Positions 26,432 to 34,010 of a DNA stretch of 64,000 bases are shown one piece after another (positions within the stretch are counted from its first letter, which is position 1; every line of letters begins with the position of its first letter). The stretch is taken from contig NZ_JALPRJ010000034.1 of the NCBI RefSeq assembly GCF_030464885.1, forward strand, positions 1 through 64,000. The letters run 5' to 3'. This DNA is from Caballeronia sp. SEWSISQ10-4 2. GTDB taxonomy: Bacteria > Pseudomonadota > Gammaproteobacteria > Burkholderiales > Burkholderiaceae. Position numbers and translations under genes: made by a program. The notes under the pieces are model-generated. The model had not been told where the DNA came from and did no database searches. It saw only the letters and a program-made list of their open reading frames with translations.

Positions 26432-27010
26432 TTATACGGTCCGCATTTCGGCGGCCTGGTTCTCTGGCCTGTGCCGGCAGGTTTTCGTTCGCCCCCTTTT
26501 AATCCAAGCTTCCCAACGGGCCAGCACCGGCCGGATCTGATAGGTATAGTTTGCGCGATCATAATGCCGGGCCCGCGCTCCGCCCAAACCATGCGAGAGA
26601 ATCTGCGCACGCAGGTCCTTTGACACACGAAGCTCTTGAACCAGCAGCGTCTCGATCGTGCGACGGACATCTGTCCAACCGAATAGCGCAACCGCATCGC
26701 CGCCCTTCACCATGGCTGTAGAGATTTCCGAGACCACGTCGCTCACGGTGTCAGCCGCCGTCGTACCGAATATCCGCTGGTCGGCCGCGTCGTTCGGTAT
26801 TGAGCAAAGCCGCTCTCTGACGATTGCCGCCGCCATCCCGGGCAGCGGAATGCTATGGCGGCGAGGCTCCTGTCTTCGCCCCTTGGCAACAAAGAGCGTC
26901 AGAATCGCCGCATCCGGATCGTAGTGCGGCCTGTCCGTCCGCAACAGCTGCACAATACGCTGACCTCCGCTGAGGACGGCGACCCTTACGGCACCCGCCG
27001 GCGGCCCATT
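26432..27010 (-). pseudogene. tyrosine recombinase (integrase) C-terminal remnant
   Basis: The minus-strand frame carries a tyrosine-recombinase catalytic domain. It has Arg in LSGGQRIVQLLR, the beta-hairpin Lys in FVAKGRRQEPRRHSIPLP, DVRRTIETLL in place of the H-x-x-R box, SHGLGG, and the nucleophile region ARHYDR. There is no proper start: the open frame upstream runs antisense through the vapB region, and the core-binding N-terminal domain is missing. The gene therefore looks 5'-truncated near 27010-27130. It probably once moved the accessory block that ends at tRNA-Lys. Confidence 0.65.
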
Positions 27011-27193
27011 TATTCCGCACAGCGCGCGGTACAAAAAGCCCGCTCCATGCCGTCGCAGCGAACGGTCAGCGAACCACGACGGCCCGAGCGGAAGCCGGAG
27101 CCATCTCCCGATGGGCCGGAGCGGTAGTGGTTGGGCGCTCCCCATGCCATGCTGACCACTCGTTGTTTTCGGGTTCTCGCGGGGTACATGAAG

Positions 27194-27223
27194 ATGTGTA
27201 TAATTTAAAGAGACTATACACAT
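27194..27223 (+). promoter_or_regulatory. vapBC operator and -10 box
   Basis: ATGTGTATA (27194-27202) and TATACACAT (27215-27223) form a perfect 9-bp inverted repeat with a 12-base spacer, 14 bases before vapB. A TATAAT hexamer at 27199-27204 overlaps the left arm, so binding would block transcription. Confidence 0.65.
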
Positions 27224-27236
27224 TGCGAGGTATGCC

Positions 27237-27431
27237 ATGCGCACCAACATCGAAATCGACGACAGGCTGATGGCCGAAGCGCTTGCCGCGACAGGTATCA
27301 AGACCAAGCGGGAGGCTGTCGAACTCGGCCTGAAGACGATCATCCGACTCAAGCAGCAGGAACAGATCCGCCAGTTCCGGGGGAAGCTTCACTGGGAAGG
27401 CGATCTTGATGCGATGAGAACGGATCGATGA
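27237..27431 (+). CDS. vapB: VapB-type antitoxin
   Basis: A 64-residue type II antitoxin of the VapB (RHH) family. The N-terminus is MRTNIEIDDRLMAEALAATG, then IKTKREAVELGLKTIIRLKQ. The C-terminus (FRGKLHWEGDLDAMR) is the toxin-binding peptide. Its TGA overlaps the vapC ATG (ATGA). A perfect palindrome lies in the promoter, typical of conditional cooperativity. Confidence 0.9.
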   Translation: MRTNIEIDDRLMAEALAATGIKTKREAVELGLKTIIRLKQQEQIRQFRGKLHWEGDLDAMRTDR

Positions 27432-27832
27432 CGCTCGTCGATTCGAGCGTCTGGATCGATTATTTTCGGGGCGTGACCTCGCCGGAAACCGACAAATTCG
27501 ACGCCTTGCTGGGCACGGAAGCGCTGCTGACCGGTGACCTGATCGTGGCGGAAGTGTTGCAGGGCTTCTCGGCTGAGTCCGAATTCAACACAGCCAGGCA
27601 ACTGATGACGACGGGCCTGAGCGTTGTGTCGCTCGTCGGCCCTGATAACGCTGTTCAGGCTGCGCAAAATTACCGTGCCTTGAGAGCGCAGGGCGTGACG
27701 ATCCGGAAGACCATCGATACGCTGATCGCAACTTACTGCATCGAGAATGGCGTTTCGCTGCTGTTCAGCGACAGGGACTTCAATCCTTTTGTCGATTACC
27801 TAGGCCTTAGATCAACGGTACTGGACGACTGA
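27428..27832 (+). CDS. vapC: VapC toxin, PIN-domain ribonuclease
   Basis: A 134-residue PIN-domain protein. The acidic metal-binding residues are visible: Asp in LVDSSVWIDYF, Glu in IVAEVLQGF, Asp in TIDTLIATYC and Asp in FSDRDFNPF. VapC toxins cut tRNA or rRNA loops. Co-translated with vapB through ATGA. The module sits between an integrase remnant and two paralogous genes of unknown function. Intact. Confidence 0.92.
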   Translation: MTLVDSSVWIDYFRGVTSPETDKFDALLGTEALLTGDLIVAEVLQGFSAESEFNTARQLMTTGLSVVSLVGPDNAVQAAQNYRALRAQGVTIRKTIDTLIATYCIENGVSLLFSDRDFNPFVDYLGLRSTVLDD

Positions 27833-27922
27833 TCAGGCCGAGGATTGCGTCCGCAACCCACGACTGTATTCTGCCTCCGGGATTCGGGGCGGCCGCATCG
27901 TCCGTTTCGCCCGTTTCCTGTG

Positions 27923-28369
27923 TCAGATCGCGATCGAGACGCACATCAGCGGCTGGCCCTCGCCGGCTGCCTTCTCGCTGGGCGGTTCAAGTCGCACGAG
28001 GAAATCGAAATCGCGTTCCACGAGCCTTGCGAACTGTTCCTGCACGGCGCCGAGCTTCAGAAGACACTGTACGTGCCAGTTCATCCCGACAACGAGCCAA
28101 TCCGTCAGGCCGTTCCATTCGGCCAGCAGGATGGCGCCAGCGGTACAGTTCTCCTCGGCGAACTTTTCGATGCGCCGCCCGACGAGCCGGGCATCATCCC
28201 GGAGCATCGTGCCCGAGATGTGCAGCGACACCGTATGTGCGGTTTCGTCGTGCGCGAGGTAAACGCTGGCGAAGCCGCTCAGGTGCCGCCGGACCCGATC
28301 GATCTGTTCAGCTTCCAGGTCGTCATTGACGGGCAGCGAGCCCGAGAGGGCGTACGTTCCTTTTTCCAT
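27923..28369 (-). CDS. hypothetical protein, paralogue of the adjacent upstream gene
   Basis: 148 residues from the ATG at 28369 (MEKGTYALSGSLPV). This start aligns with the neighbour's MSANYEIRGALPL and is nine bases after AAGG. Over about 110 residues it parallels the gene at 28404-28826. Shared features are Y..(S/R)G.LP, a VY.A.D.TH motif, a G.(M/L) turn, an E.F helix and AGAI followed by a W/F-rich strand. No known domain is recognised. It is soluble, with no signal peptide or membrane segment. The two genes are 34 bases apart and probably form an operon. A duplicated alpha/beta protein, possibly a heterodimer (inference). Confidence 0.65.
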   Translation of the reverse strand: MEKGTYALSGSLPVNDDLEAEQIDRVRRHLSGFASVYLAHDETAHTVSLHISGTMLRDDARLVGRRIEKFAEENCTAGAILLAEWNGLTDWLVVGMNWHVQCLLKLGAVQEQFARLVERDFDFLVRLEPPSEKAAGEGQPLMCVSIAI

Positions 28370-28403
28370 GGCGGCCATCCTTGTATGCTTGCGATGGTGC
28401 TTG

Positions 28404-28826
28404 TTACCGACCAGTGGGTTCTGTTGCTGGTGCAACGTTCGTGGCGCCTAGTTGGGCGAGGATGAAGGCCTGACGAGCCAGCAGTGCGTCCAGCTGGGCG
28501 TGCAGATCCGTGAGTTCGTCGAGCAGTTCGACGTGTGACTCCAGCCCGAGGGTGACGAATGACGGCTCGCCATAGCGTAGCCGGCTGAAGATCGCGCCCG
28601 CCGCGGCCCAATCGCGTGAGAACTGTTCGAGCGTATCTTCGACCGACTGCTGTTCGTCTTCCGAGAGCGCACCGCGCACGCGTATTACGAGGGAATGGGT
28701 TACGTCGTCAGTTGCAAAATAGACGTCAGCCGGGTTTGCGAGGCTTTCGGCGAGCTGCCGTGCGTGGGCGTGCTTGAAACTTGAGCGCAGCGGCAGGGCC
28801 CCACGGATTTCGTAGTTGGCGGACAT
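28404..28826 (-). CDS. hypothetical protein, paralogue of the downstream gene
   Basis: 140 residues from an ATG at 28826, preceded by AAAAGGAAA. An in-frame ATG further up (28919) has no ribosome site. The sequence MSANYEIRGALPLRSSFKHA, then ADVYFATDDVTHSLVIRVRG and AAAGAIFSRLRYGEPSFVTL, parallels its neighbour. The C-terminal part (LDELTDLHAQLDALLARQAF) is a likely helix. First gene of a two-gene unit, divergent from an XRE regulator 228 bases away, which probably controls it. Function unknown. The setting (toxin-antitoxin modules, integrase remnant) suggests an accessory or island trait. Confidence 0.65.
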   Translation of the reverse strand: MSANYEIRGALPLRSSFKHAHARQLAESLANPADVYFATDDVTHSLVIRVRGALSEDEQQSVEDTLEQFSRDWAAAGAIFSRLRYGEPSFVTLGLESHVELLDELTDLHAQLDALLARQAFILAQLGATNVAPATEPTGR

Positions 28827-29054
28827 GACATTTCCTTTTCCGGGAGGCAGCAAACCCCTTTGTTCAGGCATAAACGGGCGCGTATCGCGACCGACGGAAT
28901 GCCATCGGTAGGTCGTCAACCGGGTATCCCACTCATCAACGGGCCGCTGGGGCGTAACAGACGTGCATCGATGCTGGCGTAATGTCGCTGTTGCGAAATC
29001 ATCTATATCTTACTTTAATCAACAAAAACGTTCATATAAAATGAAAGTCCACAA

Positions 29055-29420
29055 ATGAATAACTTTGTGCTCCGGTTGAGGCAGGAGCGGCGGCGTCTTG
29101 GCATGAACCAAACAGATTTCGGCAACGCAGGTGGGGTTCTAAAGCAAGCGCAGTCCAATTACGAGAAGGGCTTGAGATATCCGGATGCCAGCTATCTGGT
29201 CGGGATTGCGGAGGTCGGCGTCGATGTCCTGTATCTGCTGACCGGGCGCACTTCCGATCCAGCAACCCTTGCGCTTGATCGCGATGAGGAGAGGCTTCTC
29301 GCCGGATATCGCGAACTGAAGCCTCGCGAAAAGAGGGGGGTGCTGGGGCTAGTGAGCGCAATCATCGATACACCTCCCCACGGTGGGGCGGATGTCGGGA
29401 ATACTGCGGCATCTGAGTAA
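29055..29420 (+). CDS. XRE-family (Cro/CI-type) helix-turn-helix regulator
   Basis: 121 residues. The helix-turn-helix lies at about residues 5-62 (VLRLRQERRRLGMNQTDFGN, then KQAQSNYEKGLRYPDASYLV). The next segment IAEVGVDVLYLLTGR is the usual end of this repressor fold in phage and island regulators. The C-terminal half is a short helical tail without a peptidase domain. Divergent from the two paralogous unknown genes, it may repress them and itself. A weak TTCAT/ATGAA inverted repeat lies at 29031-29045 in the shared region. The ribosome site is weak. Confidence 0.82.
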   Translation: MNNFVLRLRQERRRLGMNQTDFGNAGGVLKQAQSNYEKGLRYPDASYLVGIAEVGVDVLYLLTGRTSDPATLALDRDEERLLAGYRELKPREKRGVLGLVSAIIDTPPHGGADVGNTAASE

Positions 29421-29783
29421 CTGCGTGCGCTCTGGGCAAAGAAGGCTGCGGAAGCGGCCAAATCAACCAGCACTGAGGCGCAGAACGGGACAGTCGCATG
29501 CGAGTCGAAGTGAATGGCGCGGCTGTCGCCGCTCAGGACAGTGGTCACCGCAGGTATGGCGCATTTCCCCGACGCGGGAGATCCACTTGCGATAGCTAGT
29601 GGGCACACGGAGAGCCGCCGACGCGGCCACCGTGATTGGCGAGCTCCCGCAGCGTCGCCCGCAACTCAACGTCGAACGCACGTAGCACGCGCATCACGTC
29701 ACGACGGTCCGCCTTCAAGCATTCTTGAGGGCGCCACAACAGGTCGGCGGCGAGATCCTGGCAGGCCTTGGGCACAGATTTAT
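29421..29783. other. gene-poor stretch between xre and vapBC
   Basis: Frames exist on both strands, but none has a recognised product. A minus-strand frame (29596-29790) includes RRDVMRVLRAFDVELRATLR, which is protein-like but unassigned and may be a remnant. Confidence 0.4.
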
Positions 29784-29803
29784 GCATCAAATGATGCTAT
29801 AAT
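29784..29803 (+). promoter_or_regulatory. vapBC-2 operator and -10 box
   Basis: GCATCA AA TGATGC (29784-29797) is a perfect 6-bp inverted repeat. It is followed directly by TATAAT (29798-29803), 25 bases before the second vapB start. Likely autoregulatory site. Confidence 0.6.
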
Positions 29804-29827
29804 AAAAGCCTTACTGCGGAGGCGTTT

Positions 29828-30025
29828 ATGCGTACCACCATTGCGTTGGACGACGAATTGATCGCCAAGGCTCAAGCGTATACCGGTTTGGACGAAAAAA
29901 CGGCGCTGGTTCGTGAAGCTCTCAAAGCCCTTATCCAGCGCGAGGCCGCGCGCCGACTGGCGAACCTTGGCGGCAGCCAACCGGGAATTCAGGGTGCGCC
30001 GCGTCGTCAGCAGGATATCGAATGA
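29828..30025 (+). CDS. vapB: VapB-type antitoxin, second module
   Basis: 65 residues: MRTTIALDDELIAKAQAYTG, then LDEKTALVREALKALIQREA, an RHH antitoxin of the VapB family (type II antitoxin VapB/DUF2191-like). A GGAGG-like site (GCGGAGGCG) precedes the ATG. The stop overlaps vapC through ATGA. It is different in sequence from the first VapB, so this is a separate module rather than a recent duplication. Confidence 0.88.
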   Translation: MRTTIALDDELIAKAQAYTGLDEKTALVREALKALIQREAARRLANLGGSQPGIQGAPRRQQDIE

Positions 30026-30393
30026 TTCTGGTCGACACATCAATATGGATCGACCACATCAACGCGTCCGATTCAATGCTGGTGAGCTTGCTGACAGAAG
30101 AACGCGTGCTCGCCCACCCCTACGTCATTGGGGAAATCTCTCTCGGCAGCTTGCGCAACCGCGAAGTCGTCCTTGGCGCGCTACGTGACCTTCCGGGCGC
30201 CCCTATCGCCACGCCCGAAGAGATTTTTTATCTCATCGAGGGCGAGCAACTATTCAATCGCGGAATTGGATACGTCGATACCGCGCTACTGGCATCCACG
30301 CGGTTGCAGCCCGGCGTAACCATCTGGACGCGCGACAAGCGACTGAATAAGATCGCCGACGAACTCGGATTGGGTGCAACGTTGGGACACTAG
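30022..30393 (+). CDS. vapC: VapC toxin, second module
   Basis: A 123-residue PIN-domain ribonuclease. The expected acidic residues are Asp in ILVDTSIWIDHI, Glu in IGEISLGSL, Asp in IGYVDTALLAS and Asp in WTRDKRLNKIADEL. The last block matches the FitB/VapC subgroup. Co-translated with the second vapB. Intact. It lies about 470 bases from the 3' end of tRNA-Lys. Confidence 0.9.
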   Translation: MILVDTSIWIDHINASDSMLVSLLTEERVLAHPYVIGEISLGSLRNREVVLGALRDLPGAPIATPEEIFYLIEGEQLFNRGIGYVDTALLASTRLQPGVTIWTRDKRLNKIADELGLGATLGH

Positions 30394-30821
30394 CCGCCGG
30401 TTCCAAGACTACAACGAGCGTCGCACTTCTTGCCGGCCTCGCGCAGTCGTGCCACCAAGCGTTGAACTTGGGGCGTCGTCAACGAAAGCCGCTCAGCAGT
30501 ACGCCGCGTTTAGCACACGTGACACTCGCGCTACATCCCGATGTTTCGCCAGTCCATGCCGGACTGCGGATCTGCATGGGCATCGGCGGGGACACCCCCT
30601 CCTACTTCCGTGCCGCCCTCAAGGAGCAGCAGTCTCCAAGCGCCGCCCAAATTAGAAGGGCGCGGCTGAATCTCGTATCCGAGCCTTGCTCGCTTGCGAA
30701 ACAACGTATGGAACACCCGTGTCGAACAAAATGTGAGTTAACGGGCAGACAGCTACCATTCCTACACGGGACGCAACTACGCGGGGAAACCAACATGGCG
30801 CCCACACGGATCTCAGAAAGC
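30394..30821. other. island edge without intact gene
   Basis: On the minus strand 30405-30505 reads TRRTAERLSLTTPQVQRLVA RLREAGKK, which is protein-like (helix-turn-helix-like) but has no start and stops soon after. The rest has no convincing frame. It fills the gap between the second vapC and the tRNA-Lys terminator. Confidence 0.4.
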
Positions 30822-30848
30822 AAAAAGCCCGGTCGCAATGACCGGGCT
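30822..30848 (-). terminator. terminator of tRNA-Lys
   Basis: AGCCCGGTC (30826-30834) pairs with GACCGGGCT (30840-30848). On the minus strand the stem is followed by TTTTTG. It lies 16 bases beyond the tRNA 3' end. Confidence 0.75.
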
Positions 30849-30864
30849 AAGTGCTTGATATCTA

Positions 30865-30940
30865 TGGTGGGGCGTGACAGATTCGAACTGTCGACCTACG
30901 GATTAAGAGTCCGCTGCTCTACCAGCTGAGCTAACGCCCC
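30865..30940 (-). tRNA. tRNA-Lys (CTT anticodon)
   Basis: The minus strand gives a complete 76-base cloverleaf. It has acceptor GGGGCGT/ACGCCCC, D-loop AGCTGGTAGA, an anticodon loop with CTT (ACTCTTAATC), TTCGAAT in the T arm and an encoded CCA. A canonical promoter and a hairpin terminator flank it. Its 3' end faces the accessory block at 25.1-30.8 kb, the usual geometry for island insertion. Confidence 0.96.
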
Positions 30941-30957
30941 GGAAAAACTGAATCCGA

Positions 30958-30987
30958 ATTATAGCGACGTTTTCGCGGATCATGCAA
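30958..30987 (-). promoter_or_regulatory. sigma-70 promoter of tRNA-Lys
   Basis: On the minus strand TTGCAT (30982-30987) and TATAAT (30958-30963) are separated by 18 bases and end 17 bases before the tRNA. Confidence 0.65.
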
Positions 30988-31179
30988 CCGTCCGCGACAG
31001 AAAACCCTAAAATACCGTTTCGATGATGCGTGAAAGCCGCGCGGCACATGGGGAAACCGCGCATCGGCGATCCTAAAAAAACGGTGCGCAAGGCCAAGCC
31101 GGTAGCCGTTATCATGACGCTCACACGGCGAACGGCCGTGCTTTAACGTCAATAAATCACGTCGAAAAGTCATCAACCC

Positions 31180-31584
31180 ATGGACGAATCCGCCATCCGC
31201 GCTTTGCTCGACACCACGTTCGCGCCGTGGATCCGCGACTTGGGCCTGGCACCGCAAAGCTCCACCGATACCAGCGTCACCCTGCGCCTCCCTCACACGG
31301 ACAAACTCCGCCACGCGGGCGGCGTGATCTGCGGCCAGGTTTTCATGGCCGCCGCGGACACGGCCATGATCGTCGCCATTTCGCACGCGCTCGGCGGTTT
31401 CCAGCCGATGACCACCGTCTCGCTCACGACAAGCTTTCTACGCCCGGTGAAAGCCGGCGATGTCCTCGTGACCGCTTCCATCCTGCGCCGTGGCCGCAAC
31501 CTGATCTTCGGCGAAATCGAACTCCACGACGAAGCCGGTGCGCTCGCCGCGCACGCGACCACCACGGTCATGCTCCTCACATAA
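31180..31584 (+). CDS. PaaI-type hotdog-fold thioesterase
   Basis: A 134-residue thioesterase-superfamily protein. HAGGVICGQVFMAAADTAMI is the hotdog helix with its catalytic Asp, and TTVSLTTSFLRPVKAGDVLV is the central sheet. It probably hydrolyses acyl-CoA esters. It is the first of three closely spaced plus-strand genes (thioesterase, patatin-like, OsmC), which suggests lipid or stress-related housekeeping. ATG at 31180; no clear Shine-Dalgarno. Substrate unknown. Confidence 0.85.
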   Translation: MDESAIRALLDTTFAPWIRDLGLAPQSSTDTSVTLRLPHTDKLRHAGGVICGQVFMAAADTAMIVAISHALGGFQPMTTVSLTTSFLRPVKAGDVLVTASILRRGRNLIFGEIELHDEAGALAAHATTTVMLLT

Positions 31585-31595
31585 AACAACTCAAC

Positions 31596-32471
31596 ATGTT
31601 CGATCAAGTCGTATTCGCCGGCGGCGGCAACCGCTGCTGGTGGCAAGCCGGTTTCTGGGACGTCGTCCAACCGGAACTCAAGCTGCGCCCGCGTGTGATC
31701 ACCAGCATCTCGGCCGGTGCGGCCACCGCCTGCATGCTGTACATGAACCGCTCCGAATGGGTGATGGACTACTACGCGCACGTGCTGCGCGACAACCCGA
31801 AGAACGCGTACTGGGGCAATTTGTTGCGCGGCGAATCGGTGTTTCCGCACTATCGGATCTACCGTCAGGCTTTGCTCGATATCTACGGAGCCGAGTTTGC
31901 GACGCTGCAAAACGCGCCGGAAATTCGAATCGGTGTATCGCATTTGCCGCGTTGGCTCGGCGCACGCAGCGCGGTGGCGGCGGGGCTGATCGCCTATAAC
32001 ATCGAAAAGTATGTGCGCAAGAAGCTGCATCCCACGCTGGGTCAGGCGCTCGGTTTCCATCCGGAATTCGTGAAGGCGCAAGAGTGTGCGACCGTCGAAG
32101 ATCTCGCCGATCTGATCCTGCAATCGTCCTGCACGCCGCCGTTTACGCCAGTCATGCGCCGACACGGCCGGCCCGTGCTGGACGGCGGAATGGTCGACAA
32201 TGTGCCGGTCGGCGCACTGGATGCATCGCCGGGACTGGTGCTCGTGATGGTGACGCGCATGTATCCGCGGCCGCAGATGTTTGTCGTGGAGCACGGTCCG
32301 AACCGCGACCAGCGCCGCGTGTATGTGCAGCCGTCGCGCAAGGTGCCGATCTCAGCGTGGGATTACACCAGTCCGTCGCAGATGCGGCCCGCGTACGACC
32401 TGGGCCGAACGGACGGCGAGCAATTCCTGACGCGCTTGCCCGATCTGCTCAGCGCCGCCGCGCATCTCTAA
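31596..32471 (+). CDS. patatin-like phospholipase family protein
   Basis: 291 residues. The N-terminal oxyanion loop reads AGGGNRCWW. The nucleophile elbow is TSISAGAAT, so the first Gly of G-x-S-x-G is Ser. The dyad Asp is in VLDGGMVDNVPV. It is predicted to be a cytoplasmic or peripheral acyl hydrolase. The ATG at 31596 is 11 bases after the thioesterase stop. An upstream in-frame start would run through the thioesterase gene in another frame and is rejected. Intact. Confidence 0.85.
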   Translation: MFDQVVFAGGGNRCWWQAGFWDVVQPELKLRPRVITSISAGAATACMLYMNRSEWVMDYYAHVLRDNPKNAYWGNLLRGESVFPHYRIYRQALLDIYGAEFATLQNAPEIRIGVSHLPRWLGARSAVAAGLIAYNIEKYVRKKLHPTLGQALGFHPEFVKAQECATVEDLADLILQSSCTPPFTPVMRRHGRPVLDGGMVDNVPVGALDASPGLVLVMVTRMYPRPQMFVVEHGPNRDQRRVYVQPSRKVPISAWDYTSPSQMRPAYDLGRTDGEQFLTRLPDLLSAAAHL

Positions 32472-32489
32472 AAGGGGAATCTTGGACCG

Positions 32490-32966
32490 ATGACCAAACA
32501 TCACAAATACACGCTGCAAGTCGTCTGGACGGGCGACCAGGGTTCCGGCACCTCGCGCTACGATGCCTACTCCCGCGACCATCTGGTGCGGGCAGCGAAC
32601 AAACCCGCCATCGAAGCATCGAGCGATCCGGCGTTCCGCGGTGACGCCACGCGCCACAATCCGGAGGAATTGTTCGTCGCGTCGCTTTCGTCCTGCCACA
32701 TGCTCTGGTACCTGCACCTGTGCGCCGTCAACGGCATTGTGGTGACGGGTTATGTGGACGACCCCGTCGGCACGATGGAGGAATCGGCGCAAGGAAGCGG
32801 CCGTTTCACCGATGTCCTCCTGCGCCCGCAAGTGAGCATCGGCGCGGGTGGCGACGTGAAGCTGGCCGAGCGTTTGCACGAGGAAGCGCATAAGTTCTGC
32901 TTCATCGCGAACTCGGTGAACTTCCCCGTCCGATGCGAGCCGTCCACCGATATTTCCACCCTCTGA
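32490..32966 (+). CDS. OsmC/Ohr family protein
   Basis: 158 residues with the two family cysteines: one in VASLSSCHMLWYLHLC and one in HKFCFIANSVN. OsmC-like proteins reduce organic hydroperoxides using these thiols. The sequence is the general OsmC-like group rather than Ohr proper. It lies 18 bases after the patatin-like gene with an AAAGGGGA ribosome site, so probably the third gene of that operon. Confidence 0.88.
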   Translation: MTKHHKYTLQVVWTGDQGSGTSRYDAYSRDHLVRAANKPAIEASSDPAFRGDATRHNPEELFVASLSSCHMLWYLHLCAVNGIVVTGYVDDPVGTMEESAQGSGRFTDVLLRPQVSIGAGGDVKLAERLHEEAHKFCFIANSVNFPVRCEPSTDISTL

Positions 32967-33986
32967 CTACCGCCGCCGTCCGCCCACCAGCGCTTCCGGA
33001 TTGGCGACGCTCGACGTGTCGCCCGCATCGAAGGCGAGGATGTTCTTGAACGCCGCCGTGAAATAGAGCTCGTAGCTTTCGCGCTCCACATACCCGATGT
33101 GCGGCGTGCAAATGACGTTTTCCATGCGCAGCAAGCTATAACCTTGCAGGATCGGCTCGCTTTCGAACACGTCGATGGCAACCATCCCCGGCCGGTTGTG
33201 ATGCAGCGCATTGAGCAGCGCATTTTCCTCGAGCAACTCGGCGCGGCTCGTGTTCACAAACAACGCGGTCGGCTTCATGCGCATCAGGTCGGCCGCCGTG
33301 ACGATACCCCGCGTGTCGTCGTTGAGCCGCAGATGCAGTGACAGCACATCGCTGCGTTCGAACAGCGCCTCGCGGCTTTCTGCGACATCCAGACCGTCCG
33401 CCCGCGCGGCGGCCTGCGAATGCTCCCGTCCCCAGATCAGCACTTTCATGCCGAACGCCTTGCCGTAACCGGCGAGCAACTGGCCGATTTTCCCGTAGCC
33501 CCAGATCCCGAGCGTCTGGCCGCGTAGCACCTGGCCCAAGCCAAAATTCGGCGGCAACGCGGAGGTTTTCAGACCCGATTGCTGCCACGCACCTTGCTTC
33601 AGGTTCGCGACGTACTGCGGAATCCGGCGTTGCGCGGCCATGATCAGCGCCCAGGTCAGCTCGGCCGGCGCGATCGGCGAACCGGTGCCTTCGAGCACGG
33701 CAATTCCGCGTTCGGTGCAGGCCTCGAGTTCTATATGGCCGCCCGCCTTGCCGGTTTGGCTGATCATGCGCAGCCGGGGCAGTTTATCGAGCAGTTGGGA
33801 GCTGATCCGGGTGCGCTCGCGGATCAAAACCAGGGCTTCGACTTCCGAGAGTCTGCTAGCCAACTGTCCGAGCCCGCGCACCGTGTTATTGAATACTTTC
33901 ACCTCGTGATCGGCGAGAAGGCTGAAGCAATCGAGCTTGCGAACGGCGTCTTGATAGTCGTCCAGGATGGCAATTTTGATTGGCAT
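32967..33986 (-). CDS. D-2-hydroxyacid dehydrogenase family protein
   Basis: 339 residues. Rossmann motif GYGKIGQLLAGYGKAFGMKV. Catalytic residues are seen as Arg in FVNTSRAELL, Glu in DVFESEP and His in VICTPHIGY. It is related to phosphoglycerate dehydrogenase and other 2-ketoacid reductases; the substrate is not evident. I take the second Met (MPIKIAILDDYQ) at 33986 as start because family members begin there. An alternative ATG at 34010 adds eight residues that repeat MPIK. Convergent with the osmC gene, with stops abutting. Confidence 0.88.
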   Translation of the reverse strand: MPIKIAILDDYQDAVRKLDCFSLLADHEVKVFNNTVRGLGQLASRLSEVEALVLIRERTRISSQLLDKLPRLRMISQTGKAGGHIELEACTERGIAVLEGTGSPIAPAELTWALIMAAQRRIPQYVANLKQGAWQQSGLKTSALPPNFGLGQVLRGQTLGIWGYGKIGQLLAGYGKAFGMKVLIWGREHSQAAARADGLDVAESREALFERSDVLSLHLRLNDDTRGIVTAADLMRMKPTALFVNTSRAELLEENALLNALHHNRPGMVAIDVFESEPILQGYSLLRMENVICTPHIGYVERESYELYFTAAFKNILAFDAGDTSSVANPEALVGGRRR

Positions 33987-34010
33987 GGATTGGCTTTTGA
34001 TAGGCATCAA

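Noticed and set aside
31293..32294. 333-codon minus-strand frame over the thioesterase and patatin genes
   Set aside because: Crosses two real genes, no recognisable domain, shadow composition.
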